64,000 nucleotides of DNA. Origin: Melieria omissa. Taxonomy: Eukaryota > Arthropoda > Insecta > Diptera > Ulidiidae. The stretch is taken from positions 105,425,892 through 105,489,891 of the forward strand of contig OZ020267.1 in NCBI GenBank assembly GCA_963971225.1, read 5' to 3'. Each line of letters starts with the position of its first letter. Position 1 is the first letter of the stretch. Under the pieces are notes generated by a model. The model saw nothing but the letters and a program-made list of their open reading frames with translations. It did not search any database and had not been told where the DNA came from. Positions 21,701-32,765 of the stretch are shown here, in pieces. A program made the translations under genes and the position numbers.

Positions 21701-22050
21701 TTTGCATATATTACAAACATATAAAAAATATAATAAAAATATAAATAATCACTGTTGATTGAATTAATAAATTAAAAGGTTCTGAATGCTTACTCTTCAA
21801 CTAATTTAAGGAGTGAACGCCAACATCTTAACAAAGGCCACTAAAAGCATTCTAAAGTATTTTATACCCTACACTGGGGTGTCTTGGTATATTCATTCTC
21901 ACAGCATCAAGAAACATTCATAATTGGTATGGAACATTATGAGTATAGATATATTTATCTGATCATGAGAATTTATCTTAGTTGCTTCATTCATCTGTAG
22001 AGTCTGAAAATAGTTAAGTAATCACATTTAGTTGACTGTACTCCGACTAC
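18726..22050. other. Noncoding AT-rich region
   Basis: No exon was recognised. 21060-21290 is a very AT-rich, low-complexity block dominated by AATTAATTAAA and AAATTAAA. 20300-20700 is GC-richer without a long frame. The sequence near 21860 (TTTTATACCCTACACTGGGG) resembles phrases common in fly repeats, but I could not delimit an element. Confidence 0.5.
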
Positions 22051-22054
22051 TCTA

Positions 22055-22185
22055 CTAACTATTTATCATCAGTTATCATGTCCACTGACGGCTCTAAGAT
22101 GAAAAGTGGTACAGGCGCAGGTTTCTGTTCAGAAAAACCATTAAGTCCACAGGAGATATAGAAGATCTGTGGAATATTCCAAGCA
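22055..22185 (+). pseudogene. LINE remnant, start of an RNase H domain
   Basis: The + strand translates as STDGSKMKSGTGAGFCSEKP. This matches the first catalytic aspartate motif (TDGSK) of RNase H domains in insect LINEs. A later frame shows IFQAEI, the usual glutamate motif (FQAE). The two are out of frame and the remainder is missing; the minisatellite begins just downstream. Confidence 0.55.
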
Positions 22186-22189
22186 GAGA

Positions 22190-22616
22190 TCTAAATGATG
22201 CTTTCATGTAGCTTTCAAATGCTTTTATATGTGATCTATGTATGGTTTTCTGTAGCAAAGAATTATGTGATATCGTCATATAGCATAGATATATGCGATG
22301 CTGTCTTATACTATATATCTTATGCGATGCCTTCTTATAGCACAGATCTATGCAATGCCGTTTTATAGTAAAGTTTTATGTGACGCTGTCTTATATCACA
22401 GTCCTCTGCAATGCTTTCGAATAGAACAGATCCGAGCTTTGCATGCATTCCTGTAACACAGTTCTGTGTGATACTTTTATATAGCACAGATCTATGCAAT
22501 GCTTTTATAACTATACTACAGATCTATGCAATTTTTTCTTATAGCACAGATTTATGCGAAGTTTTCCTGTAGAACAAAGCTGTGTGATGCTTTCATACGC
22601 TATGCTTTCGAATAGT
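22190..22616. repeat. Minisatellite, unit about 32 bp, left half
   Basis: Diverged copies of a unit like TATAGCACAGATCTATGC-AATGC-TTTC follow each other. It continues after the pogo-like insertion at 23837-24270. A longer block (TATGCAATGCCGTTTTATAG to about 22470) reappears at 23893-24010, so the array also has a higher-order repeat. No protein meaning was found. Confidence 0.75.
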
Positions 22617-22617
22617 A

Positions 22618-23834
22618 GGGTAAAAGGTTCGGTTGTGGGCATAGTTCGGTTGTGGGCACCCCTTCGTATCTCTTGATAGAAAGCAGGCTGGGTTTTTTTG
22701 ACTAAGGCCATTTGTTCATTATGGAACCACGATCTTTTTGTGCCAAATACTGAGTCGAACAGACACGCCTGCTTTGTGCTGGGACCATATATATCTTTCT
22801 GTGCTTAAAAACTAAGACAAACATTTTTTTACACATTTTAAATGGTGTCATAAATCGAAGTGAATCCATCGAGAAGGCGAGTAAAATGCATTTCTATTTA
22901 GTAAATTTATTATACTTTGTGATCCAATATTGATTACAACCAATATGTTTACCCCGAACAAATTTTTCACTACTTCTCAAAATGGCTGCCAAATTCGGTT
23001 GTGGGCACTGCAATTAGTTCGGTTGTGGGCACCCGTCTTTTAGTGATTTGGTAAGTTTTGGTAAGTTATTTCATCAAAAATGGTCTTTTAACGCATTTTT
23101 TGGTTGTTTTAGTTATATCTTCCAAGGGTAAATAAAAAAAATCCTCCGATATCTTTTTTAATGTGCTGGATGTAATTTAACATTGTTCTGCAGATAAGCT
23201 AACCACAAAATCGACTGCCGCAGCGTATGCGATTTCCTGAACCACTTTCCAACGCTACAAAAAGAAGGTGGAAGAAAATTTCGGAAACATCAAAGCTGTC
23301 GACGGTGGTGTTTTCTTCTTTTTCTTCTTTTCGTGGATGTTATCGAATCAGGTTAACTGGTGTTTTCCACCTTCTTCACGTCACAGCACTTGAAGAGTGT
23401 TGATTAATTAGGTTGAATTTCATTTTACTTTAGGTCTTCTTGACAGCCCAGGAGAATAACTTGGTCACTTACATTTTGAAATGCCCGTCCATCCAAAATG
23501 TGCCGACATGCGTACCAGCTACTTCACATGCGTGCATTGTGCTTCAAATAATTAAAACTTAATGTTTTTCTATATTCGTGTTGGTTTTTCCGTTTCCACC
23601 AGATTTTCCAGGCGTGCCCACAACCGAACCCAAAAAAAATTTTTGTTAAAAATGACTACTTTACAAAATTAACAAAAACAACTTTTCTATTTGACGGAAT
23701 CGATTTACTTTTGTCATTACTTGTTAGCTAAGGTTTTTAGCTTTCCATAGATGTCCATATGTCCGATTAAGAAGAACTTGGTAAAAAGTTATGAGCCAAA
23801 AACAAAAAGGTGCCCACAACCGGAACCTTTCCCC
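22618..23834 (+). mobile_element. Decayed pogo-like DNA transposon
   Basis: The ends are inverted: left GGGTAAAAGGTTC-GGTTGTGGGCA, right the complement of GGGGAAAGGTTCCGGTTGTGGGCACC. TA sits on both sides (22616-22617 and 23835-23836), the target duplication of the Tc1/mariner/pogo superfamily. The 1217-bp element is inserted in a minisatellite. Inside, a + strand frame near 23200-23310 reads STAAAYAIS, stop, TTFQRYKKKVEENFGNIK, like the psq-type helix-turn-helix at the start of pogo transposases. Near 23430-23500 LTAQENNLVTYILKC resembles the next DNA-binding part. No catalytic core remains. The motif TTCGGTTGTGGGCA occurs several times inside. Confidence 0.65.
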
Positions 23835-23836
23835 TA

Positions 23837-24270
23837 CATATTTATGCTATGCTTTCATATAGCACAGATCCTATAGCACCGATCTAAGCTAGATCTATGC
23901 AATGCCGTTTTATAGTAAAGTTCTATGTGATGCTGTCCTATATCAGTCCAGTTCTATGCAGTCCTTTCGAATGGTACAGATCCATGCTTTGCCTTCATGT
24001 ATAACAGATCTGTAGGATACTTTCCTGAAACACTGTTTAATGTGATATATATGTTATTATATTAAAGATTTGTGATATATTTTCTGATGGCACAGATTTA
24101 TGCAATGCTTTCACATACTATATTACAAAACTATGACATGTTTTCTGATAGATTTTGTTTTCACAGATTTATGCGAAGTTTTTCTGCAGCACAGCTTTGT
24201 GTGATGCTTTTATATAGCACAGATCCAGACGATGCTTTCTTATAACACAAATCTATGCGCATAGAGCTCT
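23837..24270. repeat. Minisatellite, unit about 32 bp, right half
   Basis: Continues the array of 22190-22616 beyond the pogo-like insertion, with the same TATAGCACAGATC / CTATGC-AATGC phrases. The copies are diverged and of uneven length. Confidence 0.75.
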
Positions 24271-27200
24271 GTCTGGTACACAGCCAGTTGCCTGGAAAGC
24301 TTCTAAAATGAATTCGAAAACAGTTCAAAACCATCGAAGCTTACTGAAGTTCATAGTTAATCCCAACGAAAACGGTTTTTAGGTATTCTGGTCACCAAAG
24401 AGTTGTAGGTGTGTACTTGACCAATAGATTTTCATGGGGTGTGAACAAAAGCTGACAGAAAGAAAAACTGTACATAGGACGTGAGTGATGGTATCAGATT
24501 CCTCATCTTGTCTGAATCAAAAAGATTTCTGTAGAATAGGGTTACATACACCAAGTTTCGGTGATGCTTCAATAGGGTTGGACTCAATAGAGCTGGATGA
24601 CCTACTGCAATGTAAGCGTAATTGCATATTTTTGGACTCGGTGAACAAGCTTGAAAGAGGTTTTCGAAGTCTCCGTCTACAGGTGCAACTTGTTGACTAA
24701 TCCAAGCAACATTGGGTTTTATCAAAACAAATCGTTCTCTTTTGGTTACCTTAATCGGTGCTGCCAGAAAGAAACAGAACAAGGTTTTCTAAACAAAAGG
24801 TGAACTAGACAACTCAACAATCAATAGTGGAACATCATATATCATATAACATCTCAATTTAGGTGCTTCAGCATCACCAAACCCAGTCAATTTGCATACC
24901 TAAAGACTATAGTTACTGTACAATAAATTATTTTTTTTTATTTTCTGAATGAAAGAAGAAACAAGGTTCACATGAATGAATCCCACAGAATGTTCCCATA
25001 TCTATTCCTGGACAGCAGAAGACTAAAACTTATAAACTCTTAGATCCTAACTAGTTGTACTGAGCTGTACTGTAGTGAGGTTTTTATTAGAGTCCTTGTG
25101 ATTTCCAGCACCGTAAGAAGCTGATATGTTGGCCTAATGTGGCGGGTCGGAGTGGGTCGTTTTAAAGTGACCTTTCATAAGAACGCTGCCACTCCAATTG
25201 AACCTAACTTAATTATTTTTTTTTTGTAGCTATCGATAGTAATTTTAGGTCATGTGGCCTTCATTTGTCGCTTCTTAAGAGCAACGTCTCACATAAATGG
25301 GTGCTGCCCTCTGCATGAAAGTAATTTTAATTATTGCTGAGCTTGGTTTGGTTCATAAAAAACTCGAAAAGTATTACAAATTGATATCATAGAGATATCT
25401 TTATGATAAAGGGACTCACTATATATGTATGATAAAGGGACTACGTAATGGGCGATTGTCCCATCTCAATGCAAACGTATTCTGATATAACTTAATTCTT
25501 AATAATCTGTCCGAAGATACTTTGATACTAAGTAAAGACTGTAGACAGTCGATTTCTAAGCAGAGTTGCCATGTGTAGTATTCAAGTATTAGTATTCATG
25601 ATACTTTTAACTTCAGTTCAGGGTTGCTATGTGGTGAGCTTTTTAAGTCACTTTTCTTCTGTACATTTTTTGTTATTCCAAATTATAAAAAAATATAATT
25701 CATGACCAAAACTTTTATTGAAATAATTAACAGTTTTTAATATAAAATATGGCGTGTAGAGTACAAATAAATCGCTCATACTGACTCAAATTGTCTCGCT
25801 TCTTTTATTTAATAAAATTATATTAAAAAAATATCCTTCAAAAGACCTACATGAGTATGCGAAGTGTGAAGTAAAGTGCTAAAAGTACACAAAAAAATAT
25901 GTGAAACGAGTGAAAAGCATTAGAAAGCGAGATAAGAAAAGACTGTCAAGAAAGCCGCAAGTAAATTTAATTTAAAATTGAAGGCGTACTCGACATTAGA
26001 CGTTGTGATATGAAAGCTTTCGAGAGTACGTGATCGCAATGAGTGCGCTGAAAGCCTAATCGAATCACTTGCACACACACACATTATACATATGTGTACG
26101 TGTGTGTGTTGGCCATAACTACCAGCACCACATAAGTTTTGAATTAACAATGAAATATTCAAGTGAGTTGCCGCCTACACCATTTTCTGCATTGCTTTGT
26201 ATATTTTGGCATTTTCTAAAACGCTTTCAAGTAACCACAAAATTCGGCGTTTCTTTCTCACTTTCACCGACACACACACACACATGCATAAATCTGCATT
26301 TCGTTTTTTTTGTGCAAATTTGAAAAGCATTTCAGTTGCTGCCTCTTGTTTGGCATTTGCAGATGTACCAATCAAAATTCAATTGAAAGCAAAGCAATTC
26401 ACAAACTACGCAGCAAACATACAGACAGACAAACACAGAGACAGATGAGCAAAGGATGCTGCAGCGAAAATTTAATTTACCACAATTGCGCACAGGGCAA
26501 ACGTTCAAATATTTCAATAAAAGCCCATTTCGTGCCTTTTCGAAGCGTGTTTGGCGCTGGCCTCACCCAAAGCTGCCGTTGCCACACACACGCAACAGTC
26601 GTCTGTCGGGTGTGTCGTAAGCCGCGGCAACTGTCAATTTTGCACGTCAAACGTGCTAAAATGTCAATAAGCAACGGTAAAGGCACAAAAAAAGGACACT
26701 GAATGTTGCACTGTTGAGGCTGGCAAAGGTTGGCTGTGAGTTGCGGAGGGGACGCAGCTGCTCGACTGTGTCGGCAACTGAAAAGGCTGCGTAGCGACAA
26801 GCAACGCGCCGTACACTTGAACGTCATCATCACGCTTAAATGCCAGTTGAGTTGAGGCAATGAATGAGCAAATGTTGGCTATAAGCAAGCAGCGAAAAAA
26901 AAGTCTCAAATCAAATCAATTTTGTCATAACACACACAAGCACACAGAATGAAAGTAAAGGACAAAAAACAACAAATTCAAGCACTAGAAATTACAACAA
27001 TAGCAACCAGCAACGAGCACCTGCGCTGCAGAAAAAAAGGTTCAATTCAATCGTTTTGTAAATGTGCGCTGAAAGGTGACGTGGAAATGTCAAATCGAAG
27101 TGCTCCGACTCAGTTGCAGTGCACGTCGACACGTAGTCGCAGTCACACAGCTCCCAAATGGTCCATAGGGCTGTGTGGGCCAATTGAAAACGCCACACTA

Positions 27201-27518
27201 ACAAATACAAACAACTAGTTGATCTGTCGTTAGTGTAAGACGCCTTTGGGTCTGTGACGGGTTTTGCGGACGCAGTTGTCACTTCTTCGTTTTGAATTTA
27301 AGCATTAATGCTAATTTAAAATAAATTATTAATGAAGTGACATATTTTTTTAGCTGAAAAACAGGTTTAGTTTTAAGTCAACTTCATATTAAATTATAAA
27401 GTTTTAAATATTTTCATAAAATTTAAGTTTTGAAATATACAAAATATTTGCATTTCAACTGCATGACCTGTACACGAATACTTTACAGGTTTTGGTACGA
27501 AAATATGTTCTTTACAAC
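24271..27518. other. Noncoding region left of the hAT element
   Basis: No exon or element was recognised with confidence. 26060-27280 is GC-richer, with CA runs at about 26070-26085 and 26270-26285, and short frames on both strands that lack conservation signals. It could be regulatory or an unrecognised 5' exon. Confidence 0.45.
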
Positions 27519-28146
27519 CAGTGGCGCACACAGGGGGGGGGTTTGGGGGTTCAAACCCCCCCCATAATTTCTAAGTTACATATATTGAGTTTGAAGCCGT
27601 TGTTCGGAGCAGCACTAAACATTTGAAATCAATAACCTATAAGTTGCAACTCTGTAAACTAATTTCGAATCATCTACACACACACTCTTGTAAATTACAA
27701 CTTCGTATTCTACTCATTCTGTACTCATATTGTCACTCAAAACTCCTACTATAAAAGATGCATTGTAAGCGATCTAATTTCACTTCTGTCTTGATTACGA
27801 ACTAATAAACTTCGAAATATTTGAATACATCATCTTTGAACAATAGGTGGCGCAAACTAGTGCCTCCTCAAAACAGCCGTATATTCACAGAAGATGACTT
27901 CACAGACAAATTTTTACATAGCTAATTATTTGTAAACATACAAAGTTCATGCTAATATCGAAATATTTACAAAGCTGATTTTATTACATATTTTTAGTAA
28001 GTTAGAGTTAAGATCCATTACGACCAATTCACCTCAAACGTAAACATTGATTTCTATCGAACAGGTGTCATTGACCATCTCTATTTATCAGCTGACATTG
28101 TCCGTCTCTATCGGTCAGCTGACATTTCAAATAAGTTCAAAACACA

Positions 28147-28528
28147 ATGAAGCGCCAGAAGAATTTGCCCAGCTTTTTTGAGAAAAAATCAAAATTAAAT
28201 GAAATTTTAGGTGAAAACGAATATATTTTAATCTATTTGAAATGTACAGTGTTTAAAATTGTTCTTTAGATTGTTCTGAGTCCACCATTGCAGCGGAAAT
28301 TTCTCCTACAAAAGAAGACAACAAATGTGGGCAAAATCCTGCAAATGGAAATTTAGGTAAACAAGTAAGAACTATAATTAAACTTCAAATTAATACTTGA
28401 AATTGTTAGGTTGTGCTGAGTCCACAGTTAAATCAAACAGAACAGAACAGCACATACAAATCGGGCACAAAAATGATATTTCCAATTTCGTGCACCAAAC
28501 GCTTAGCAATGAAGCATTAGAAGCATAG
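28147..28528 (+). pseudogene. Truncated hAT transposase N-terminus, 3 exons
   Basis: ATG at 28147 opens MKRQKNLPSFFEKKSKLN, like the first residues of hAT transposases of the TTF-type zinc-finger group. Plausible exons are 28147-28210, 28270-28356 and 28410-28528. All junctions are GT-AG, phases agree (each break falls after one base of a codon), and the frame stops at 28526-28528, giving 89 residues. Exons 2 and 3 begin with related phrases, DCSESTI and GCAESTV, suggesting an exon duplication. The zinc finger, RNase H-like catalytic core and dimerisation region are absent. It may be a relic, or a short protein able to bind the ends; the sequence does not settle which. Confidence 0.5.
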
Positions 28529-28624
28529 AATGAAGTATTTAATTATTTATATGGAATAATGTACATATTTGTGTTGAATTACTTAAATCAATGAGATCTC
28601 ATTTCAATGTTCTGTGTTCATATA

Positions 28625-30285
28625 CAGTATGTGGAAAAAATAAGTTTCCAATTGTATAGTTTTACATTGAAGACTTGTATTCACCCTGTATATTACACGT
28701 GATTTTTGTCACTCTCATTTTTTAAAGTACTCACATAGGGGATCATATGAGAGAATTTGGAAAGGTATAACTGTAAAATTAATTTAACGGTACTATTAAC
28801 TTTCTGTTATTGGGTCACGCGAGCGTTGAAAAAGTAAGTTTCCAACGCAAATAAGTGGCAATTATTTCAACGGAGTGAACGATTTTTTCTCAATATAAAT
28901 TTTTTGTTAATAAATTCACTTCAATATAACCAAATTGAGGTAAATAGCTCGCATTTGTATTGAAGTTTTGCTTTTAAAGTGTAATATTGACAACGTCCAT
29001 TTTTTTACTACAGAGGAATCAAAAGCAGTGAAAATATGGGGCGTTTCAAGCAATTGACTAATGAAGAGCGTAAAGCAATTGTAAGTCTTCATAAAGATGG
29101 TCATACGTTGCGATACATTGCCGAAAAATTTGGTAAATCCCACACATCAATTCGTAAAGTGATTGTCGCCTATAAGAACGAGCACAGAGTTCATAGAATA
29201 AAACGACCAGGGTGCCCTAAAATTACATCCGAAAAACTCGATAGACGAATTTTGGCAATATCAGAGGCTAGCCCATTAACGTCGGTGCCAAAAATTCATT
29301 CTCAATTATTAATCGAAGGCAAGGACCCCCCCTCTGTATACACCATACGCAATAGGCTCCGAGCGAGCAGTAAACATGGACGCGTGGCACGCAAAGTTCC
29401 GTACGTTAGCAAAGTAAATATGAGGAAACGAATGCAATTTTACGAGGAACATGTATTAAAACCTAAACAATTTTGGAATAACGTACTATGGACCGATGAG
29501 TCCATGGTAAGGCTCAAATATTCGCATGGTATGGTTCATGTTTGGCGCAAGGCGGGAGAAGCCCTGTCATACAAATGTACATTACCAACTGTCAAGTCGG
29601 TGGAGAGGGGTTTAATGGTGTGGGGGTGCATCAGTGCTTATGGCACTGGTGCAGTAGTAGTTTTGGAAGGCAAGGTGAATGCAGGTGTGTACATGAAAAT
29701 TCTGAAAGAGACTGCCATACCTGAAGGAAATCGGTTGATCAGCCCAGATTTCGTATTTCAACAGGACAATGCACCTATTCACACAGCAAAAGACGTGATA
29801 AAATTCCTTTCTGGAAAAAATATAAACATTTTAAAATGGCGTCCACAAAGCCCCGACCTCTCCCCTATTGAAAACGCGTGGGCAATACTGAAAAGTCGCA
29901 TTGCCAAGGAAAGGCCTCAAAACTTGGAGCAACTCAAGGATTGCATTATCTCAAACTGGAATCAATTTACTCCAGAAGAGTGTCAAAAGCTTGTGGACAC
30001 GATGCAAGACCGACTTGCAAAACTATCTTTTCGAAATGGGGGACATTGTGGGTATTAAATAATTTGTAAACTTACTTTTTCAACATTCTAATTTGGATTC
30101 TTTTAAAACACTTTTGAAAACAACAGCAAGAAATGAGTTTTGTTATGTTTTTCTATTTTTCTTTATCCACTAAGAAGTAACCTTCGAAATCAAGAAATAA
30201 ATTCCAAAAAATATTTGCAAAAACCAAAAGTATGTGTCTCTTTATTCATATTTACTGATAGGAAACTTATTTTTTCCACATACTG
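28625..30285 (+). mobile_element. Tc1-type transposon, apparently intact
   Basis: TA flanks both ends (28623-28624 and 30286-30287). The terminal inverted repeats start CAGTATGTGGAAAAAATAAG and agree over 25 bp. A related inner motif, GTTGAAAAAGTAAGTTT, lies near 28828, with its inverse near 30068-30084. Each end therefore has an outer and an inner direct repeat about 200 bp apart, the IR/DR layout seen in some Tc1 elements. A single 340-residue transposase frame lies between. Intact ends and frame mean it could have been mobile recently. Confidence 0.9.
29036..30058 (+). CDS. Tc1 family transposase, DD34E, 340 aa
   Basis: The enzyme excises and reinserts its own element at TA sites in the nucleus. 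Residues about 1-60 form the first helix-turn-helix (EERKAIVSLHKDGHTLRYIA). KRPGCPK at about residue 60 is the AT-hook-like GRPR linker. Residues about 65-120 form the second helix-turn-helix. The catalytic triad is visible: WTDES, then QQDNAPIHTA, then SPDLSPIENAW, with 34 residues between the second aspartate and the glutamate, hence DD34E. The length of 340 residues is normal for Tc1. There is no frameshift or stop. The ATG lies 411 bp inside the left end, between the inner repeats, so element-internal sequence probably drives transcription. Whether it is active cannot be told from sequence alone. Confidence 0.93.
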   Translation: MGRFKQLTNEERKAIVSLHKDGHTLRYIAEKFGKSHTSIRKVIVAYKNEHRVHRIKRPGCPKITSEKLDRRILAISEASPLTSVPKIHSQLLIEGKDPPSVYTIRNRLRASSKHGRVARKVPYVSKVNMRKRMQFYEEHVLKPKQFWNNVLWTDESMVRLKYSHGMVHVWRKAGEALSYKCTLPTVKSVERGLMVWGCISAYGTGAVVVLEGKVNAGVYMKILKETAIPEGNRLISPDFVFQQDNAPIHTAKDVIKFLSGKNINILKWRPQSPDLSPIENAWAILKSRIAKERPQNLEQLKDCIISNWNQFTPEECQKLVDTMQDRLAKLSFRNGGHCGY

Positions 30286-30544
30286 TATGTATGTTTATAT
30301 GTATTTTCTAAACTTTTTTCTAACTTTTCTAATTAAATGTTGCTTAAAAAACCTTAAATCGTATTGGATAAATTGTTGGGTGAGTGATTGTTTTTTATGA
30401 CAATGTTTATACACATATTTGGTTAATAATTATAGGTTTGCATATGTACATATAGAGAAACATTTTTTGAAATGGCCGCAAAATGTATCTACGAAAACCC
30501 CCCCAAAATTAAATCCTGTGTGCGCCACTGTTTACAACAGAAAA

Positions 30545-31190
30545 ACATTTGCAAAACAAGCTCAAGCTAGCACTTTTAGTCTTAGTTTCTTTTATGAGAA
30601 AGCCGTTTGTCTTTAAAACCAATTTTTTCTAATACCAACTAAGGTTACGTTCGCAAGGCATTAATTTAAAATTGCATACTTCCAAGCCTTAGTTGATGCA
30701 ACCTTCTAACAATGGTTCCGGTCAAAAGACAAAATGGTGTACGCCTGTTGAATCATTTGCTTTTCCAGATGTAATTGTAGTCAAAGTCAAAGTGTTGTAC
30801 ACCTGTTGAAAAATTTGTTTTTCCAGATAAAACTTGAAGAGGTCTGACAACTTTATTTTCGTTACGTCTTACTTACTTACATTACTGGCTTTAACAATTC
30901 GTTACCGGGTCATGGTCTGCTGTATTCTCTTTTCGAGTTTGAGAAGATAGTAGAGATAAGATGTAGATGTCCTCAATTTGGTCCTTGGTCCACCAAAAAC
31001 ACGGTCTCCCTTTTCTCTGTGAACCTCTGTGGACACCTCTTCCGCTAAAGCTTTAAGGTCCATTTTATTTATGTTATCTCTGTTAAATTGACTCTTAAGC
31101 AGAGTGGGTCTAGTGTACTAAGATTTTTGCAAAAGCTGCAGGCATGAAGACTGCCATTTTCAGCTCTAGCGAGATTGCACTTCCAATACT
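30545..31190. other. Noncoding spacer with a small tandem duplication
   Basis: Two copies of a unit of about 60 bp lie near 30725-30840, each containing GTGTACRCCTGTTGAA and TTTTCCAGAT. Nothing else was recognised. Confidence 0.55.
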
Positions 31191-31194
31191 TGGG

Positions 31195-31840
31195 TCAGCA
31201 TTTTCTAAGCTGCTTACCAGACCTGAAAACTTACTCTAAAGAATTAAGTCTAAACTTGAAGCTGCGGCTGCCACATTATCGATTCCAAACCAAAAACACA
31301 GCGTCCAGTCTCCGAATCACTTAGGGTAAACAAGATATCGGTTGTAGATACTCTGAAACTATTGGATAGCCAATTCACTCTTAGGGCTCTAGATGCAGTC
31401 AAAGTAACATTAAACACTGTTCTAAACTGCAGAAAATCTCTTAGTGAGTTTCAACTATGCTGGGTTCCGGAACAAAGGAATTGTCCAGGGAACTGTACAA
31501 TAGAGAAGCTCGCTCGGCAGGGTACGACTGAGCCGCTACGTCAAGAAATTATGTCGCTTGGTGTCCCTTTTTTTACTTGTAAGCTTTGTATCCATCAGAG
31601 CTCCATATATGAAACTAATTTAAGATAGACTGATGGCAGCACAAGTTTCCTTGCGCGCCAAATTTGGCCAACATTAAACTTTCGATGTTCTGGAGAACTT
31701 ATCTCACTAGACCGAGTCCTCGTCAGAACCATGATAGATTTTCTAGCGGGCCACTGCTTAATTGACACCGACGTAAGATGGTTGAGACTGTTTTCGAACG
31801 ACTTATGTTGAAGCTGTATGGGCGAGGAAGAAAAAGAAAG
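31195..31840 (+). pseudogene. Decayed LINE, RNase H and C-terminal region
   Basis: The + strand at 31374-31620 reads RALDAVKVTLNTVLNCRKSL, then LCWVPEQRNCPGNC, then EKLARQGTTEPL. This matches the end of a LINE RNase H domain (W-V-P-x-H-x-x-x-x-G-N-x-x-A-D-x-L-A); here H reads Q and the following D is lost. The frame ends at 31628, and further LINE-like sequence continues to about 31840 in other frames. No boundaries or target duplication were identified. Confidence 0.6.
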
Positions 31841-31999
31841 TAGACTTCAACTTCTCCGTGATTTTTTAATTGTGACTCTTTTGTATTAAGTGTAAATAAA
31901 ACAAATTGGGTATTGAAAATAAAACAAAATCGAATGTAATGAAATTTAAAAAAATTCCCTTTTTTAAGAGACCTCGTTCTTCATTCTTTTCTCCTAATA

Positions 32000-32765
32000 T
32001 GTAGTGTTGTATGAGGATTCTGACTAATAGATTCTCCATGCCGAAAAACCTCAAATTTTATGCGGTTTGATAAAAAAGTGCATGAGCCAACAAATTTTGG
32101 GGCTAGGGTGGGGCTAAATGGCGTCGCATCGAGGTCAAAGTTCACAAAAAAGCTGGGAAATTCGACAAATTGCTCCACAGCTAGTCAGAAGTTGCTCTTA
32201 GAGGGTTAAAATATATGAATGGCCCACACTAGTTTTCTGTACTGAACATTTCTTTCTGGGAAATTCGACAAATTGCTCCACAGCTGGTGAGAAGTTGCTC
32301 TTAGAGGGTTAAAATCTATGAATGACCTCCACTAGTTTTTTGTACTGAACATTTCTTTCAAACATATTTTTACCCTATCTCCAACTCTTGGTGGGAATCC
32401 CCTTACAAAATGGTCGTTTTTATAAAATATGCTCCAATTGCTCCCAGGTTGCCCCCAGATGTATCAAATGTATGACCGCCACCCATTTATTTTCTCTTCC
32501 AAATGTTTTTTCTAAACATACCTACCCGCTTTCTTCAAGTCTAAATGGGGCTGCCATACAAAACTGGGCATTTTCTGTGGAATTGGCTCTCCACTTGTAA
32601 ATGTAGTAGTGAAGCAAACAATAAAACATCGTATCTCAAAAACTACCAAACCGATTTGAATAATTTATTCCGCGATCAGCAACATTCCTGAGTACAAAAA
32701 ATACAAAATTAATTAAGGTTCAGAAATTCACCACCAGAGGGCGTCTTACATACAATGGGAGTTGT
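32000..32765 (+). repeat. Dispersed repeat family, copy 2
   Basis: Same family and orientation as 3299-3935. This copy is longer because a segment of about 105 bp (ACAAATTGCTCCACAGCT through ACTGAACATTTCTTT) is duplicated in tandem at 32165-32260 and 32265-32360. Similar phrases AGACCTCGTTCTTCATTC (about 31970) and AGACCTCGTAATTCATTC (about 32805) lie outside the two ends. They may be a diverged target duplication or chance. Confidence 0.7.

Larger units (their letters stand above)
27519..30530 (+). mobile_element. hAT element with nested Tc1-type insertion
   Basis: The left end CAGTGGCGCACACAGG and the right end CCTGTGTGCGCCACTG are perfect 16-bp inverted repeats. TTTACAAC occurs immediately outside both ends (27511-27518 and 30531-30538), a perfect 8-bp target duplication diagnostic of hAT-type transposition. 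The G-run then C-run at 27534-27565 forms a subterminal hairpin. A three-exon remnant of a transposase N-terminus begins at 28147. The rest of the transposase is missing, and at 28625-30285 a Tc1-type transposon is inserted. Without that insert and its TA duplication the hAT copy is about 1.35 kb, so it was already internally deleted and non-autonomous. Confidence 0.88.
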
